A DNA stretch of 64,000 nucleotides from Hydrangea macrophylla (GCA_033977485.1 CM066984.1:107417691-107481690), one strand, 5' to 3'. Positions 1 through 11,645 are shown, counted from the stretch's first letter. The notes: generated by a model from the letters alone, not told the origin. Numbers and translations: made by a program.

Positions 1-251
1 AGTGGGCTCATGTGCATTAAGCAGGCTAAGAGGCAGGGTGGGACTACAATAGGATGGATATTATGTTACATAGTTTGTTTTTATTGGACATGGTTATTTA
101 CGTAATAATTTCTTAAAAATTAAAATGTTAACTCTACTTTCTCTATTTCTTAAGTTACTGAGTCATTTGTTGATTCTATGACTTGGCATGCTAAACTCAA
201 ATATGATAGACAAGAAAAGGATGACTCGATTAGCTCGTAGTGGCTTGTGAG
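1..251 (+). pseudogene. Copia pol remnant, pre-integrase region (segment 1)
   Basis: This is the left piece of a decayed Ty1-Copia polyprotein gene that continues at 2555 and 5516. From about 181 the frame reads WHAKLKYDRQEKDD, which resembles the WHxRLGHIGQxR motif of the Copia GAG-pre-integrase domain. The reading resumes at 1271 with SSLAKVDLPTCESCL, once the hAT element (252-1262) and the solo LTR (1292-2554) are removed. The frame has stops, so no protein is expected. The 5' LTR, gag and protease lie left of the window. Recognition rests on motif memory of plant Copia integrases, not on a search. Confidence 0.7.
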
Positions 252-543
252 TAGGGATGGCAATGGGGCGGGTTTTTTGGGTTCCCCGCCCCGCCCCTAA
301 TAGGTAGGGTATGGGGGTGAATAATTGAGGGTAGGGGCGGGTATGGGGTACATGTGCATAACCCGAGTCGGGTTCAGGTCGGGGTCGGGGTAGGAGGTAA
401 AACCCCCGAACTCGCCCCGGATATATAGGTATATGACATAGTTACCCTCCATTTAGTCTGATATTAGCTACATTACCTAGGAAATATAAATAGAAAAAGT
501 AGGGTCACCCACAGTCAGCCCTCTACTCTCAAGTGGACTCCAA

Positions 544-591
<48 letters not shown>

Positions 592-1262
592 TTGCGCCGT
601 TGCCGACCACTATCTAGTCGCCGTCGATCTCTCATGCTCAACCTTAGTCTCATATAATAACTACATAAATGGTAGATTTCAAACCCTAATCCCTAATTTT
701 TGGGATAGATGTATATATACGTATGTGTTTCATCATTTTCATGTTTGTGTAGTATTTCTATGTTTCATGCATTGTGAATTTGTGATTCTTTTGACAACAG
801 AAAAAAAAATCTATGATTCTTCTCTCTTTTTTTCATTTTTTATTTGTGCCAATCACATTACAAGTTGGTCTACTGAAGCATCTTTTCTAGATCTACATAG
901 CCTGAAGCATCTCCATCATGTGTTTGTATATATATATTTATATACATATATCTACATAGCCTGAAACTTGTTTTGAATATCAAGAATTTCAATGTAATAT
1001 GGGATTTTTCTCTATGTATATTTGTGAGTAAGTTTGCACAAAGTTTAGTTTCCTTTTTGTGGACTGTTCATTGTATGGCGGGAGGTGGGGGGGGGGGGGG
1101 GGGGGCTGGGCGGGGCGGGGGCGGGTTCTAACTTATCAGTCGGGGTAGGGTATGGGATTTGTTCTTCCTCGGGGCGGGGCGGGTTCGGGGAATGTTTTAA
1201 TGTAATCGGGGCGGGGGCGGTATAGGGGGCCCTGTCCCATACCCGCCCCATTGCCATCCCTA
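252..1262. mobile_element. Non-autonomous hAT-type DNA transposon, G-rich ends
   Basis: The two ends are perfect inverted repeats of at least 20 bp (TAGGGATGGCAATGGGGCGG at 252, its complement ending at 1262). They are flanked by an exact 8-bp target duplication, CTTGTGAG, at 244-251 and 1263-1270. An 8-bp duplication with a TAGGG...CCCTA terminus is typical of the hAT superfamily. The subterminal 100-150 bp on both sides are rich in GGGGCGGG runs. The middle is AT-rich with a CT microsatellite (about 545-590). No transposase frame is visible, so the element would need a transposase from elsewhere. It sits inside Copia pol and so inserted after that element. Confidence 0.9.
545..590 (+). repeat. 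(CT)n microsatellite
   Basis: A pure CT dinucleotide run inside the hAT element. It gives rise to a meaningless Ser-Leu open frame. Confidence 0.9.
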
Positions 1263-1291
1263 CTTGTGAGCTCACTCGCTAAAGTTGACCT

Positions 1292-2554
1292 TGTTAGGGA
1301 TATATACTAAAATTAGTTGATTTATTATTCATTCAATAAAATCAGTTATTCCATTTTTATGAGAATCTGTGTGGGCAATGTTTGTATTATATTATTTATT
1401 TAATATTATGCATGTGTGTCTCTCATTCTACATAGTAGGTGGTTTGGTATGTAGAGTTCGGCTTACACACGGAAGATCAAGCCACCAGATATTGTAGAAT
1501 GTAAGATTTTGGTTTACAGTCTTAGATGGGATTGGACACACCATCGGTAGGACTGCAGCATGGTGTTGTAGTAGGTTTGTCTTGACTACGGGAAATGGTA
1601 TAGATTCAACTCACTATACTGGTACACTTTGTGTATTAAATGGGACTGACTTGGGGTAATTATCTTTATACTGACTTATAAGATAATTAATACACCATGG
1701 CTATTATGAGTGCTTATGCTCTAAATCCTAAGTTAATTTGTAGACACGTACATTTGATATTTACACTTTGATCTCTAAAAGGGTGGGATCCTTTAATGAG
1801 TTAATATCTCATTGGATTGGGTGACAATATTGATTGTGTGGTGGATATAAATTAATGATGGAATTCATGTCTCAATTTTGGGATTGATGATATCCCCTTG
1901 AGAAAGCTTATAAGTTTTGATTATGTCAAACCCTACAGGTGGATTTTGTATCCGACATATCAGATTAGTTAAGCAGAGGATCTCAAGAAATTTTAAGAAA
2001 TTAATTAAATATGATTGTCAATAATTATATTTAATTAATGGATATCTGTAATCTTAACGTGGGGAGATAATAAGCATTTAATAACATGGAGCTCGAAATA
2101 TATTTTTGAGATAAGGGTAGAAGTACAATTATAATTCTTTAGTGGTATGAATTATAATTTATAGAAATAGGAATCTGATTCAGTTCGAATTGGGGTTTCC
2201 TAATTCCATAAAGAAGCCTATTCCTTATTGACTTCTTATGGTCCCTATCGTAGCCTATATATATGATGCTTGGGCTCTCCTCTCAGTTAGCGTTTTTCCA
2301 TCAAGAGTATTATAACTCGGAATAGAAAAGAGAGCATACTCAGTTCGATATTCTGGCAGCAGAGGAATACGGTAGAAGATTGTGAGCTGTTATCGAGCCC
2401 GTGTTCTCGATTCGTCTACTACAGCAATCCATTTTGCAGTTCAAGGTATCCCTAGTTCCGCCCTTGTAGGGTCATTGTAGCTTTCACGTAAATTTTTGCA
2501 GTACCAACTTATACGCGTTTGTCAACAGATTCTCGGAATGCAATTTTCCTAACA
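1292..2554 (+). mobile_element. Copia-type solo LTR
   Basis: A 1263-bp LTR with TGTTAGG at its start and CCTAACA at its end. It is flanked by an exact 5-bp target duplication, GACCT, at 1287-1291 and 2555-2559. No internal domain is present, so it is a solo LTR left by recombination between the LTRs of a full element. Removing it joins the flanking Copia pol frame, which shows it is younger than that host element. TGTTAG/CTAACA ends are common in plant Copia LTRs; the lineage is not determined. Confidence 0.9.
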
Positions 2555-3415
2555 GACCTGCCCACGTGTGAGTCTTGCCTAGGTGGAAAAGCATGCCGAA
2601 AGATTTTTCAAGTAAAGCTATAAGAGATAATCAACTTTTAGAGCTAGTTCACTCACATCTTGGACTTATGTTTGTAAAGGCATGTTACGGTAACTCCATT
2701 TTCCTCACCTTGTCATCTCACCGTTATAAAACACTATATTACATCAAATGTTTTACAGCTGAGGTTGAGAATTAGATTCGAGAAGACTTTTTGAGTCATC
2801 TCGTACGCTAGTATTTCTCTGATTAGCTTAGAAGAACTGTGTTAGTTTCTCTGATTAGTTCAGAGGTACTGTGTTAGTTTCTCTAGTTAGTTTAGAAGAA
2901 CTGTGTGAGGACAAAGGGGTACATATACAACTTTCTATTCCTAAAATTCTGCAATAAAATGTTATTGTAGAAGGTAGGAATAGAATACTTCTAGATAAGT
3001 CTGGATCATTGACGGTGCAAGCTAGCCTTCCAATCTTGGAAGGATGCACTCTTAGCTGCTGCCCTCATACACAAAATTGTGCCTTTATAACCTATTTTCC
3101 AAGCTTTACAGCCTGTTTGAAAATTGTTTCGCAGTATTGCCACTACTATAAGAATCTTGACCTCTATGAGCTAGAGGAAATTGTAGACAACGTACCATCT
3201 TTAAGCGAGGGTGGGGAGATATTGTGATTCCACATCCAGAAGTCCCTGAAAATGGTAATAGTCTGTAGCCGATTGGGAGTACACCGCTAGACGCTAGTGG
3301 AAGTGTTCCAAATAGTGGGAGTGCACCACTGGTTACTCAAGATTCTTAGGTGGCACAATGCAGTTGACGAGGATGAGTTCTCCGTTGGCATTTTGAAATT
3401 TGTGGGATACGTTTT
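2555..3415 (+). pseudogene. Copia integrase remnant (segment 2)
   Basis: Broken integrase region of the same Copia element. The start reads DLPTCESCLGGKACRKIF, matching the zinc-binding CxxC and following basic stretch of Copia integrases. After a frameshift it reads LLELVHSHLGLMFVKACYG, corresponding to the LELVHSDxxGPM catalytic motif; the position of the first catalytic Asp reads His, so activity is lost. Further on come pieces like the EYLSDQF, ERRNRTLLD and WKDALL motifs of the integrase core. Several frameshifts and stops are present. A 32-bp internal triplication lies at 2814-2909. The gene is split again at 3415 by a Gypsy solo LTR. Confidence 0.75.
2814..2909 (+). repeat. 32-bp direct repeat, three units, within Copia integrase remnant
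   Basis: Units start at 2814, 2846 and 2878, each beginning TTTCTCT and containing TTAG.AGAACTGTGT-like sequence. It corresponds to one stretch of integrase core that was tandemly triplicated after the gene died, since 32 bp breaks the frame. Confidence 0.85.
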
Positions 3416-3933
3416 TGTCACACCCGTTCCAGAATTTGCATGCTTTTAAAATATGACATTGTGGTAACACGTGGAACTATTAATGTTTATTAATATCTGA
3501 GATTGAGGTTGACTGTGAGTCAACGGTAAGGTGTCAGTGAGGACACGGGAACATGGCATTTCATGTTGCATTGGCATGATTAAATGACATTTATATGATT
3601 TAAATGATATTTGATATATATGGTATTCTTGTGAATAGTATATTTACTTGTGTAGGGTAAATTCTGGTAATTCCGATATTGTTATATATCATTTAGAGAA
3701 TTGTGGTGAGAACGTGAGTGTTACGTTAAATAAAAAGGTAGGTTGTGTATAGATTCCACAGAATTTAGTTTTCGGACGTTATTTTTGGACCCAAACGAGA
3801 CTTAGTCGAAAAGTTTTGTAAATTATAATTTTCACTCGTAAAGACATAAAATGGACGTGTGCGACGTTTCGTGGATTAATTCAAAATTTGAGAAACTCGC
3901 GGGGAGGTAAACATAATTCCCGAAGAGTTTTTC

Positions 3934-3941
3934 TATAAATA
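3934..3941 (+). promoter_or_regulatory. TATA-like box of Gypsy solo LTR
   Basis: TATAAATA follows the conserved ACATAATTCCCGAAGAG segment. It is at the same place as TATATATA in the related LTRs at 41089, 44367, 51322 and 58323. Probably the LTR core promoter. Confidence 0.55.
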
Positions 3942-4960
3942 GAGGGTGAAATTTCATTTCTCCCAAACTTCATATAATATCTTGGGAGAGGAGAGAGAAA
4001 AGGGGATTGGAACCAACGAGCTTTCTGACGACAAACGGCGACCGTTCGTCCGTCATATTTTCACCAAATTCAAGATTTGAACTCGTGGAGGTAAGACCTA
4101 CGTTTTGATACTACTTAGGTCGTGTTTGGCAAACTTTTGTAAAAATCTTAATTCTAGACTTTTGGGGAAACCTAGTAAAACTTGTAGGAATCATCTCAAT
4201 TTCGAAATTCGACAATTAATTGGCCCCCTAGTTGATCCTTCAAAATTTGAAGGAAATCGCACGAGGCATGAAGTCCTAACTTGTGAAATATAGGGAATTA
4301 CATGTTTTAAATTTCGGTGACGAAATTAAGATCCAGGCAAAATCCATGTGTTAATTGTAGGCCCGTTAATTATGCACGCGCTAAAATGTGAAAAGCATGT
4401 CTAAATTTACGCGAGCACGTTGAGTTGCCGGAGTAAGCTTCTCGATGTTTGAGAATTTGAGTAGCGACGACTACTGTGCATGGTTTAAGGCGTGGACCTG
4501 CCATGGCACTTGTGGGGATGTAATGGTTGTAGGCTTGGACTTGCCATTGACATCGCGGTTTAAGGCTTGGACTTGCCGCTGCCGGATGAAGGCGTATTTT
4601 CCTCCCTAGAGACTATTTGTATGAATTGTGAGATTAGAACATGTTTTGTCATATATTGCATATGTTAGACTTGTGCACTAAGCATATAGCTGAGCAGTGG
4701 AGATTTACTCCATTGCAGGTAAGAAGAAAGACAAGAAGAAGCATGAGGAGTGAGGCCGTTGAGGAATGCCGGGGGAAACACCTTGTTTATATGTTTTGTT
4801 CCTTTTTCCTAAACTTGTATAAGGATTTGGGAAGCTGTAAAATGTTGTAATAGATCTTGGATTTAGTTTCGTAGTAATGTAATCTTGTAATTGAACACCT
4901 GTAGTAAGTGTTAACATGTTAAAATTTGGTGGTGAATGTGGTTGTTTTGACTATTGTATA

Positions 4961-5260
4961 GAGTTCGCTCAATCGAACTCTTTGTGCTTAATCAACCTTC
5001 TGTAGAGTGAATTCTCTGCCCAGAGTTCGCTCAATCGAACTTTTCTCTGCTTAATCCAACTTCTATAGAGTGAATTCTCTGCCCAGAGTTCGCTCAATCA
5101 AACTTTTCTCTGCTTAATCCAACTTCTGTAGAGTGAATTCTCTGCCCAGAGTTCGCTCAATCGAACTTTTCTCTACTTAATCCAACTTCTGTAGAGTGAA
5201 TTCTCTGCCCAGAGTTCACTCAATCGAACTTTTCTTTGCTCGATCCAACTCTCATCAGAA
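4961..5260 (+). repeat. 63-bp tandem repeat, five units, with palindromic core
   Basis: Units start at 4961, 5023, 5086, 5149 and 5212 (period 62-63 bp). Each carries GAGTTCGCTCAATCGAAC, an inverted repeat (GTTCG / CGAAC) around a short loop. The array lies about 250 bp from the 3' end of the LTR, where the related LTRs carry other palindromic motifs. Confidence 0.9.
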
Positions 5261-5515
5261 TGCATAGATTAAAAGCATAAGCCCCCTATGCGATATCAAT
5301 GTTTAAATGAGTACTCCTTCATATATTTTAAGACCTTTGTTTTCAAAATGAATTCTTTTGGACGTGTTCCAATTAGCCAAAACTTTTTTTATAACTCTGA
5401 TTTTGATGGATTTTAATAATGTTTTCCGCTGTGGTATTACTTTAAATGAAACTGGACAAGCCTTGATGGCGTGCCACGTGTCCTATTTCCACGCGTAGTG
5501 GGATGGGTCGTGACA

Positions 5516-7040
5516 GTTTTCCTGTGCGCATTAGTAGATGATGACGCGATAACTTCTTATGTAGAAGTGCTTTGTTCATCTGCTAAAGCTGAGTGAATAT
5601 TTGCTATGAAGGGTGATATGATCTCTATGGACAAAGAATAAGGTCTGTCTGGGAGACAGTTGATATTCCGTCCGAGTGTAAGACTATTGGAAACAAGCGG
5701 ATTTTCAAAGTTAGACTCAAGGGGGATGGTTCCGTTGACAAAGATAAAGGCGTACCTCGTGGTGAGTGGTCAAACCCAAGAGTGGGTGTAGACCTTGAAG
5801 ACAGAATCTCCTTAGTGGTGATTTTGTTTTCATGCACATTATCTTAGTGATTTTCACACATTTAGTTTTAAAACCCTTTTTCAAATGGATGTTGATACTG
5901 CTTTTCTCAATGGAGAGCCAAACGAAGAGATCTACATAGATCACCCTATTAGTTTTTACGATCGATGGGAATGAGCCAAAGTGTGGCAACTTAATTGATT
6001 TATTTTCGATCTCTAGCAATCGTTTAGGCAATGCACTTGAGGTTTCGTGATTTGATCGATCTCTTTCGTTGAGATGATTAAAGAAGACCAGTGTGTGTAC
6101 ATTAAGTAGTCCATAAAAGGTGTTCTAATTCTTATATTGTATGACAACACTATCCTTTTTATTTAGATAAAAAGGCATGGGTCAAACCAACTATGTGTTG
6201 GGAGTTAGGATTATGGGAACCGTTCATAGACCTATTTTGTTTGTCTCTAGAGACTTACATAATAGATGATTCTTGAACAGTCTCGTATACAGTACTCAAA
6301 ACCCATAGACGCCCCAATTGAGAAGGAAATACCCTTGACCCTAGTTCAATGTCCAAAGAATGATGAGGAAGTTAATGTCTAAAGTGCCATAAGCATCCGT
6401 AATAGGAAGCCTGACGAATACTAAGTTGTATTCTTGTTCAGACATTCGCTATGCAGTTGGTTTAATTAGTCGTTACAAGAGTAACCTTGGTCCAGTTCAC
6501 TGGAGAGTAGTGAAGATCTTTCTGCGATATGTTTTCATGATTGTGGATCTCACCTTATGGATGGTAAAGTTTTAGAAGTGATGAAGACGATGCAACGCTT
6601 ATTGGTTCAGCGATTGAGACGAGCGCATGTCCATGTTTGTCTACGCATTCACATTAGTTGATGAAGCATTCGCTTATTGTAGAGATAAGCAGACATGCAT
6701 CACCTTATCCATAATGGTAGCTGAGTATGTGGCTTGTTCTGCAGCCGTTCAGGAGGCTGTGTGGTTAAAGAGGTTCTTACATAGCGTAAGCTTCTTGCCT
6801 CAAGGCGATGAAGCAGTGTTGGTCTAGTGTGACAGCACGTCGACTCTAGTTTATGCAAAGGACCATAAGTACCATGGGAAGTCTAAGCGCATAGAGATCC
6901 ACCACCATTACATTCGAGATATGGTTGCACAAGGGGAGGTTGTTTTTACAGTACATCACTATTGGTGAAATAATGGCTGATCTTTTAGATCAAGCCAATT
7001 TCTAAAGATTCGTTCTTGTCCCACATTAGTTGTATGGGAC
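5516..7040 (+). pseudogene. Copia reverse transcriptase / RNase H remnant (segment 3)
   Basis: Third piece of the decayed Copia pol gene. The frame reads MDVDTAFLNGEPNEEIYID near 5884, the reverse transcriptase motif with the catalytic Asp. Then come QYSKPIDAPIEKE (about 6295), NLGPVHWR (6490) and the RNase H segment AEYVACSAAVQEAVWLKRFL (6719-6780). Near 6830 it reads CDSTSTLVYAKDHKYHGKSK and RDMVAQGEVVF, the usual Copia C-terminal motifs. Multiple stops and frameshifts and a lost YVDD region make it inactive. It is in the same orientation and order as segments 1 and 2. The end of pol is near 7010. Confidence 0.85.
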
Positions 7041-8261
7041 TCTGTAGGTTCTGATGTACTTTAACAACATTATTCTTGACATTATTATTACCATATATTT
7101 ATTATTATAATAAAATCAATTGTTTTCCAAATTCATTAGTTGTTAGTTGGATGAATGCACATTTTTTCTTTAAAGTGTCACCAGGCTTGAATCGACCTAC
7201 TTACACGAATGATTCACCTTGGTGTCGAGATAACGAAGTTGGACATGTGTGCCCATAGCGCCTAGATGGCGAGCAAGATGAGACATTTGTGTTCATGGCG
7301 CTTGGATAGCTAACTAGGACATGTGTGTCTATAGCGCTAGGAAAGCGGGCTAGAACACTTATATCTACGCGGTATAAGAACAGCGAGCTAGGTATAAACC
7401 TTGTTATCCTTATATGTCGTCTTAGCTTAGAGCTAAGATGAAACCTAAGCTTGGTGCTTGGTCGAACATAGAGAACGCCCACTACTCTATGTAGCCTGTT
7501 TATAGCTGAATGCGAGTTTTCAGACTGACGCTGGTTGTAGCGACTGTGCTGGAAATGTCAGGTTAGACATTTATGTAACGTTTAGACGAAAATTCGTATG
7601 GCGTTACTTTTACCACGAAGTGACATGCCCATTTATATAGAAGAACGCTATAGCATACATATCATACTGTATGTGCTATTTTGCGATCGTTTGTGGAGCA
7701 ATGGATTAATCCCTATTTCATTGCTGCGTGAGCCATGTAGTCTCCCTGTAATGGGGATTGTACACAAGTTACCTTATGACCTGAGACTATGTCATGAAGA
7801 GGACACTTGATGACGCTACTTTAGCTTACCATCCTGGGACGAAGAGACAAATACTGTCCTATGGGGCAGTCTAGGAATGCGGTCGAGTTAGTTAGATTGA
7901 CATTAGTAGGCAGGGAAGACTCTTTGATAACACACCATGTTTTGTGATTCATTAGCTGGCTAGCGATAATCGTATACGTACTGAGTGTCATGGGTACATT
8001 ACATATTTGGGGGTGTAGCACTGCTTTCTGAGGGATTAAGAGTGCTAGATCCGGTGTGGTTGAACCCGTCTGGGTAAATACACGAGAAGTTTCCGAGTGA
8101 TGCATTTTGCTAGTTATGTGATTGACTTAGCATCTCAGCTCCTGTCGCTGTACGTTTCTTTTCGTGAGGTCGCACATTCTATTTCCCGTATGAGGAGATG
8201 ATGAAAGTTTGAATCTGAGAGATTTTGTTTTAGCACAAAGCCATAGTGGGTGAGTGGGAAA
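7041..8261 (+). other. Copia 3' untranslated region and polypurine tract
   Basis: No convincing coding frame. This stretch links the end of Copia pol with its 3' LTR. It holds about four degenerate repeats of roughly 45 bp between 7231 and 7395 (ACATGTGTG...ATAGCGC blocks). It ends in GTGAGTGGGAAA just before TGTTAG at 8262, the purine-rich primer site expected next to a Copia 3' LTR. Confidence 0.6.
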
Positions 8262-9390
8262 TGTTAGCATTTTTGTGGGTTATGGGTCACCCACATGATC
8301 TATGGACCGGGTCCAATGGGCTTAGCTTAGGGTCCAAGAAATCCTATGTAGATTATAACTTGGAGTCCTAGGGCATGTACATGTGTGTGTATATATATGT
8401 GTATAACACACACATAAAAAAACAACTCTCTTCACACAATAAGGCAGGCGCCCTCTCTCTCTCTCTCTCTATCGCTCTTCGGTTACTTTCTCTCTCTAGC
8501 CAAATCACACTAAGGCTTGGGATTTAGCACGTGGATAGAAAGGAGGTGTCTCTAGTAGGGGTGGCCATGGGCCGGGCCGGGCCGGGCTCGGGCCGGGCTT
8601 GCACTCTATACTAAGGGTAAGTACCTTTGTCCAAGCCCGGCCCGGCCCGTGGCGGGCCTACAATTGGTTGCCCAAGCCCGGCACGGCACCAACCACTAAA
8701 ATCCCAAGCCCGGCCCGCGGGCCAGCCTATTGCTATTTTTTATTTTATATTTTTAAAAACTTAAACTAAAAAAATTAAAAAATTATCATAAATAATGTTT
8801 TGAATGATTATTAAGACATATTATTCACAAAAATGCAATAAAAACTCTTGTGATAATACATATACATTGAATATCTTATGTAAAATTATATTAATTTATA
8901 TATAATAAAATAGAAAATACAAAAAATATATATATTTTACTAATAGTCGGGCCGGGCCGGGCCTAAGCGGGCCTCATTTGTTTTGACCAAGCCCGGCCCT
9001 AAAATTGATCGGGCCTAAAATTGATTGCCCAAGCCCGCTTGAACGGGCCAATATCTTTGCCCAAGCCCTGAAAAATTAGGGCCGGGCTGGGCGGGCCAAG
9101 CGGGCCACGGGCCGTTTGGCCACCCCTAGTCTCTAGTAGGCATTCTCACGACCCGTTCGAAGCATAAGAGCATACATCGAAGCACTAAAGAGCAGCAGTT
9201 CGTGGGTATTATCGCCGGGCTCATAACAACGCCGTCAAGACGATCCGTGATCGGGTATATTCCACAAGGTATATCTTTTACCCGACCCATATGCTTGTTT
9301 GATGCATATTTACAGTTAACATATAAATGGCTATAGTCACCAAATGGTTGATTTTCAACTGTTTGCATGTAAACGGATAAAACATTACTT
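8262..9390 (+). mobile_element. Copia 3' LTR, interrupted by a hAT element
   Basis: Starts TGTTAGCATTTTTGTGG directly after the purine tract. After removal of 8556-9128 it continues with CCCGTTCGAAGCATAAGAGC and CGCCGTCAAGACGATCCGTG, an R/U5-like section familiar from plant Copia LTRs. The right end could not be fixed because no clear CTAACA terminus was found; about 9390 is an estimate. No target duplication can be tested because the other end is outside the window. Confidence 0.6.
8556..9128. mobile_element. Non-autonomous hAT-type element, GGGCC-rich
   Basis: 573 bp. Left end TAGGGGTGGCCATGGGCC, right end GGCCGTTTGGCCACCCCTA, with an exact 8-bp target duplication GTCTCTAG at 8548-8555 and 9129-9136. 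The subterminal parts are packed with GGGCCGGGC blocks in both orientations, while the centre (8740-8945) is nearly pure AT. No coding capacity. It interrupts the Copia 3' LTR. Confidence 0.9.
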
Positions 9391-9524
9391 TTTGAACTGC
9401 AATAGAACTTTTTTCATACATTTATAATTTGTGGTATTCGACTGTTCTAAAACTATGGTACTATATCCCTACTATTGTAGATGCTCTAACTATATAGTAA
9501 TTTTAAACATGTGCTAGGAAAAAG

Positions 9525-9785
9525 GGTAATACTTTAAATACACCCAAAAATATAATTTTTAAGACACAATTTAAAAAATTTGTCTATTTTTCTCATGTGT
9601 GTCACTAGATCCAGTGACATCACAAGAAAGGTATAGACACATATTTTGAATTATAGGATATGTCTATCTCTCATGTGTTACTGTATGATCCAATGACATC
9701 ACAGAAAATATATAAACACATCTTTTGAATTGTGTTGAATTGTGTCTCAAAAATAATATCTTTAAATGTGTCCAATCTTTACTCT
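9525..9785. mobile_element. Palindromic MITE-like element
   Basis: The left arm (TTTAAATACACCC...AAGACACAATT) and the right arm (AATTGTGTCTC...TTTAAATGTGTCC) are imperfect inverted copies over about 45 bp. Between them GATCCAGTGACATCACA and GATCCAATGACATCACA occur as a direct pair. The ends and target duplication could not be fixed. The superfamily is unknown. Confidence 0.5.
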
Positions 9786-10600
9786 GGGAAAAATGACAGT
9801 GTGGTTTTGAGGTTATGTGACACGTTAACATATCTTATGTCGGACTTTTTTGGAATGCTATGATGATGGGCTTGGTTTAGTCAATGGTATTGAAAATTAA
9901 AAGGGGTCTAAAGATGTGGTAGCTAGAAGCTACATTGCCCCAAGCAAAACGAGTCAACACAATACAGTTGGTTTAAAAAGATGGAGAGAGAGAGAGAGGG
10001 AGTGGATAACAAGGATGGATCTTAATTGAAGCAAAGATCTTTCTCAAATATCATAGAAGATTTGGAAGTCTACTCTTTTAATTAGTGATGATCGATGAGA
10101 TATTAGTTAATTAATTTAGAGTTTAGAATATGATAGTAACAAAGTACTGTATTCCGGTGACTCGGTGAGTGAAGTGAACCTCAAATGATTAATGACTTCA
10201 CAACAGTCTAGTGAGGTACAAGGTTTAACTGTGGAACTACCCACTCCATAAGAAAATAAAAACACATTGCAAAACTGAGTTAGCCCCAAAAATAAATAAA
10301 AAAGACTATAAAGCATTGCTGGTGGAAGTGTTTTCTCTCAATCACGCGGTTTGACAATGGCAAAATTTATTTTAAGAAGCTAATTCATTTAGAGATTGTT
10401 GGATCGATCTAAAAGGACGTACAATTTCTTAAGTACTTATGGTATTGTTTCATCATATAATTAATTAATCAGTGTCCTCTTATTAAACGTACACACACAT
10501 AAGCATTTTTTTGTTTTGGTACTATCTTGGCCTTTCTTGCTTTATTAATATTTTTTTTCCGCTTCTTATGAGAATCAGCATCACATCTCTTAATCATTTG
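9786..10600. other. AT-rich intergenic DNA, nothing recognised
   Basis: Contains a short GA run (9986-10000) but no gene-like frame or clear repeat that I can identify. Confidence 0.5.
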
Positions 10601-10605
10601 GTTTA

Positions 10606-11374
10606 AATGTGTTATTTGGAATGGAAATTCCGATTTTGATTCAAAAATTTTCGATTTTGACTACTAAAAATAATTTTTGAATATCGAAATTCTGAATTTC
10701 AAAAATTTCCAAAAAAAATCGAACGGAATCAGAATCATTTTTAAAATTCCAAAAATTCTAAAATTCCGTTTCGAAAATTATGAAATTATTCTAAATTAAT
10801 TCCGAATCATTCCTGACTTATATATATATATATATATATATTATATAATTACAAATATACTATATCACAATTACACAGGGGTAGGGGAGTTAATATAATT
10901 TGTCAAGAGTTTTGTACTACAATAAAAAATTACCAATGTTACAGCATTAGGTTTTAGAAAAGAGACCACTCATTCAGTCACATTCTCTAAAAGTCTAGGG
11001 TTTCAAACTGTCAAAGACTCAAAGTGCACAACTGCTGCTCCTCCAGTCCTTCCCATCACCACCGTTGTTGCTCACTCCTGCAATTTGGTTCGTCTCTTTC
11101 TCTGTCTCTCTCTATTTCGTTATCTCTCTCTCACTCACTCGAGCTTATTCCGAAAATGTTCCGAAATTATTCCAAAAAATTCAGATTCCAAAATTATTGT
11201 GAAAATTTAAAAAATTCTGAAAATTTGGAATAGGAATGGATTTCGGAAATTCCAAATTTTCGAAATCGGAATCAGAACGGATTTTGGAATTCTGAAAATT
11301 TCGGTTTTTTTTTTTTTTTTTTCTTCCGAAAAAGTGATTTCCGTTCCGTTCCGTTCTAGCTGAAACACCCCCCT
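10606..11374. mobile_element. hAT-like element of the AATTTTCGGAAT family
   Basis: The right end, complement TAGGGGGGTGTTTCAGC, and subterminal blocks of repeated GAATTTCCGAAAATTT-type sequence match the elements at 13229-13776 and 43333-43867. The left end is degenerate (TAAATGTGTTATTTGGAATG). The interior (10870-11130) carries an unrelated stretch that looks like a plant 5' leader, with AGGGTTTCAAACTGTC and CT runs. The flanking 8-mers agree only partly (ATTTGGTT / ATTTGACC), so the boundaries are approximate. Confidence 0.5.
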
Positions 11375-11394
11375 AATTTGACCAAATTGAAAGT

Positions 11395-11645
11395 GGTTTT
11401 TAAATCACACACATTTTGTGTAACTAAGCGGGCTTTGCATACATGGTGGGACCTCTTTCTCGCCAGTAGGGAGATTGAGGGTTCGACTCTCCTTATGGGG
11501 AGTCTTTGCTTGCCCCCTGTTTGTTCTTCAGTCGGAATGAGTGATCCTTGTTGGGTTTTGTAGTAGGCTATTGCGAAGATTTGGGGTGGGGTTGGGTTAA
11601 GAGTGTGTGTGTCCAGCCATAATCCAAGTATGTACAAAAAAAAAC
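11395..11645 (+). mobile_element. Possible SINE copy
   Basis: A region with a tRNA-like B box (GGGTTCGACTCTCC) about 40 bp after a possible A box, followed by a unique body and a short A-rich tail (TACAAAAAAAAAC near 11635). Its head resembles the SINE heads at 16514 and 26196 in layout, not in sequence. No target duplication was found. Confidence 0.4.

Larger units (their letters stand above)
3416..5515 (+). mobile_element. Gypsy (family A-like) solo LTR
   Basis: A 2100-bp LTR beginning TGTCACACCCGTTCC and ending GGATGGGTCGTGACA. It is flanked by an exact 5-bp target duplication, GTTTT, at 3411-3415 and 5516-5520. It is a diverged relative of the LTRs at 40587-42733 and 43868-46008. They share the TGTCACACCCG start, the AATATGACA.TGTGGTAACA segment near the start and the CGTAGTGGGATG end. 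It has a TATA-like box (3934-3941) and a five-unit 63-bp repeat (4961-5260). No internal region remains, so it is a solo LTR. It splits Copia pol between integrase and reverse transcriptase. Confidence 0.9.

Noticed and set aside
533..964. 143-codon open frame starting with Ser-Leu repeats
   Set aside because: Created by a CT microsatellite inside a hAT element; no domain and an unlikely composition.
4961..5260. Regularly spaced repeats resembling a CRISPR array
   Set aside because: The whole 63-bp unit is repeated, with no unique spacers, inside a plant LTR with target duplications.
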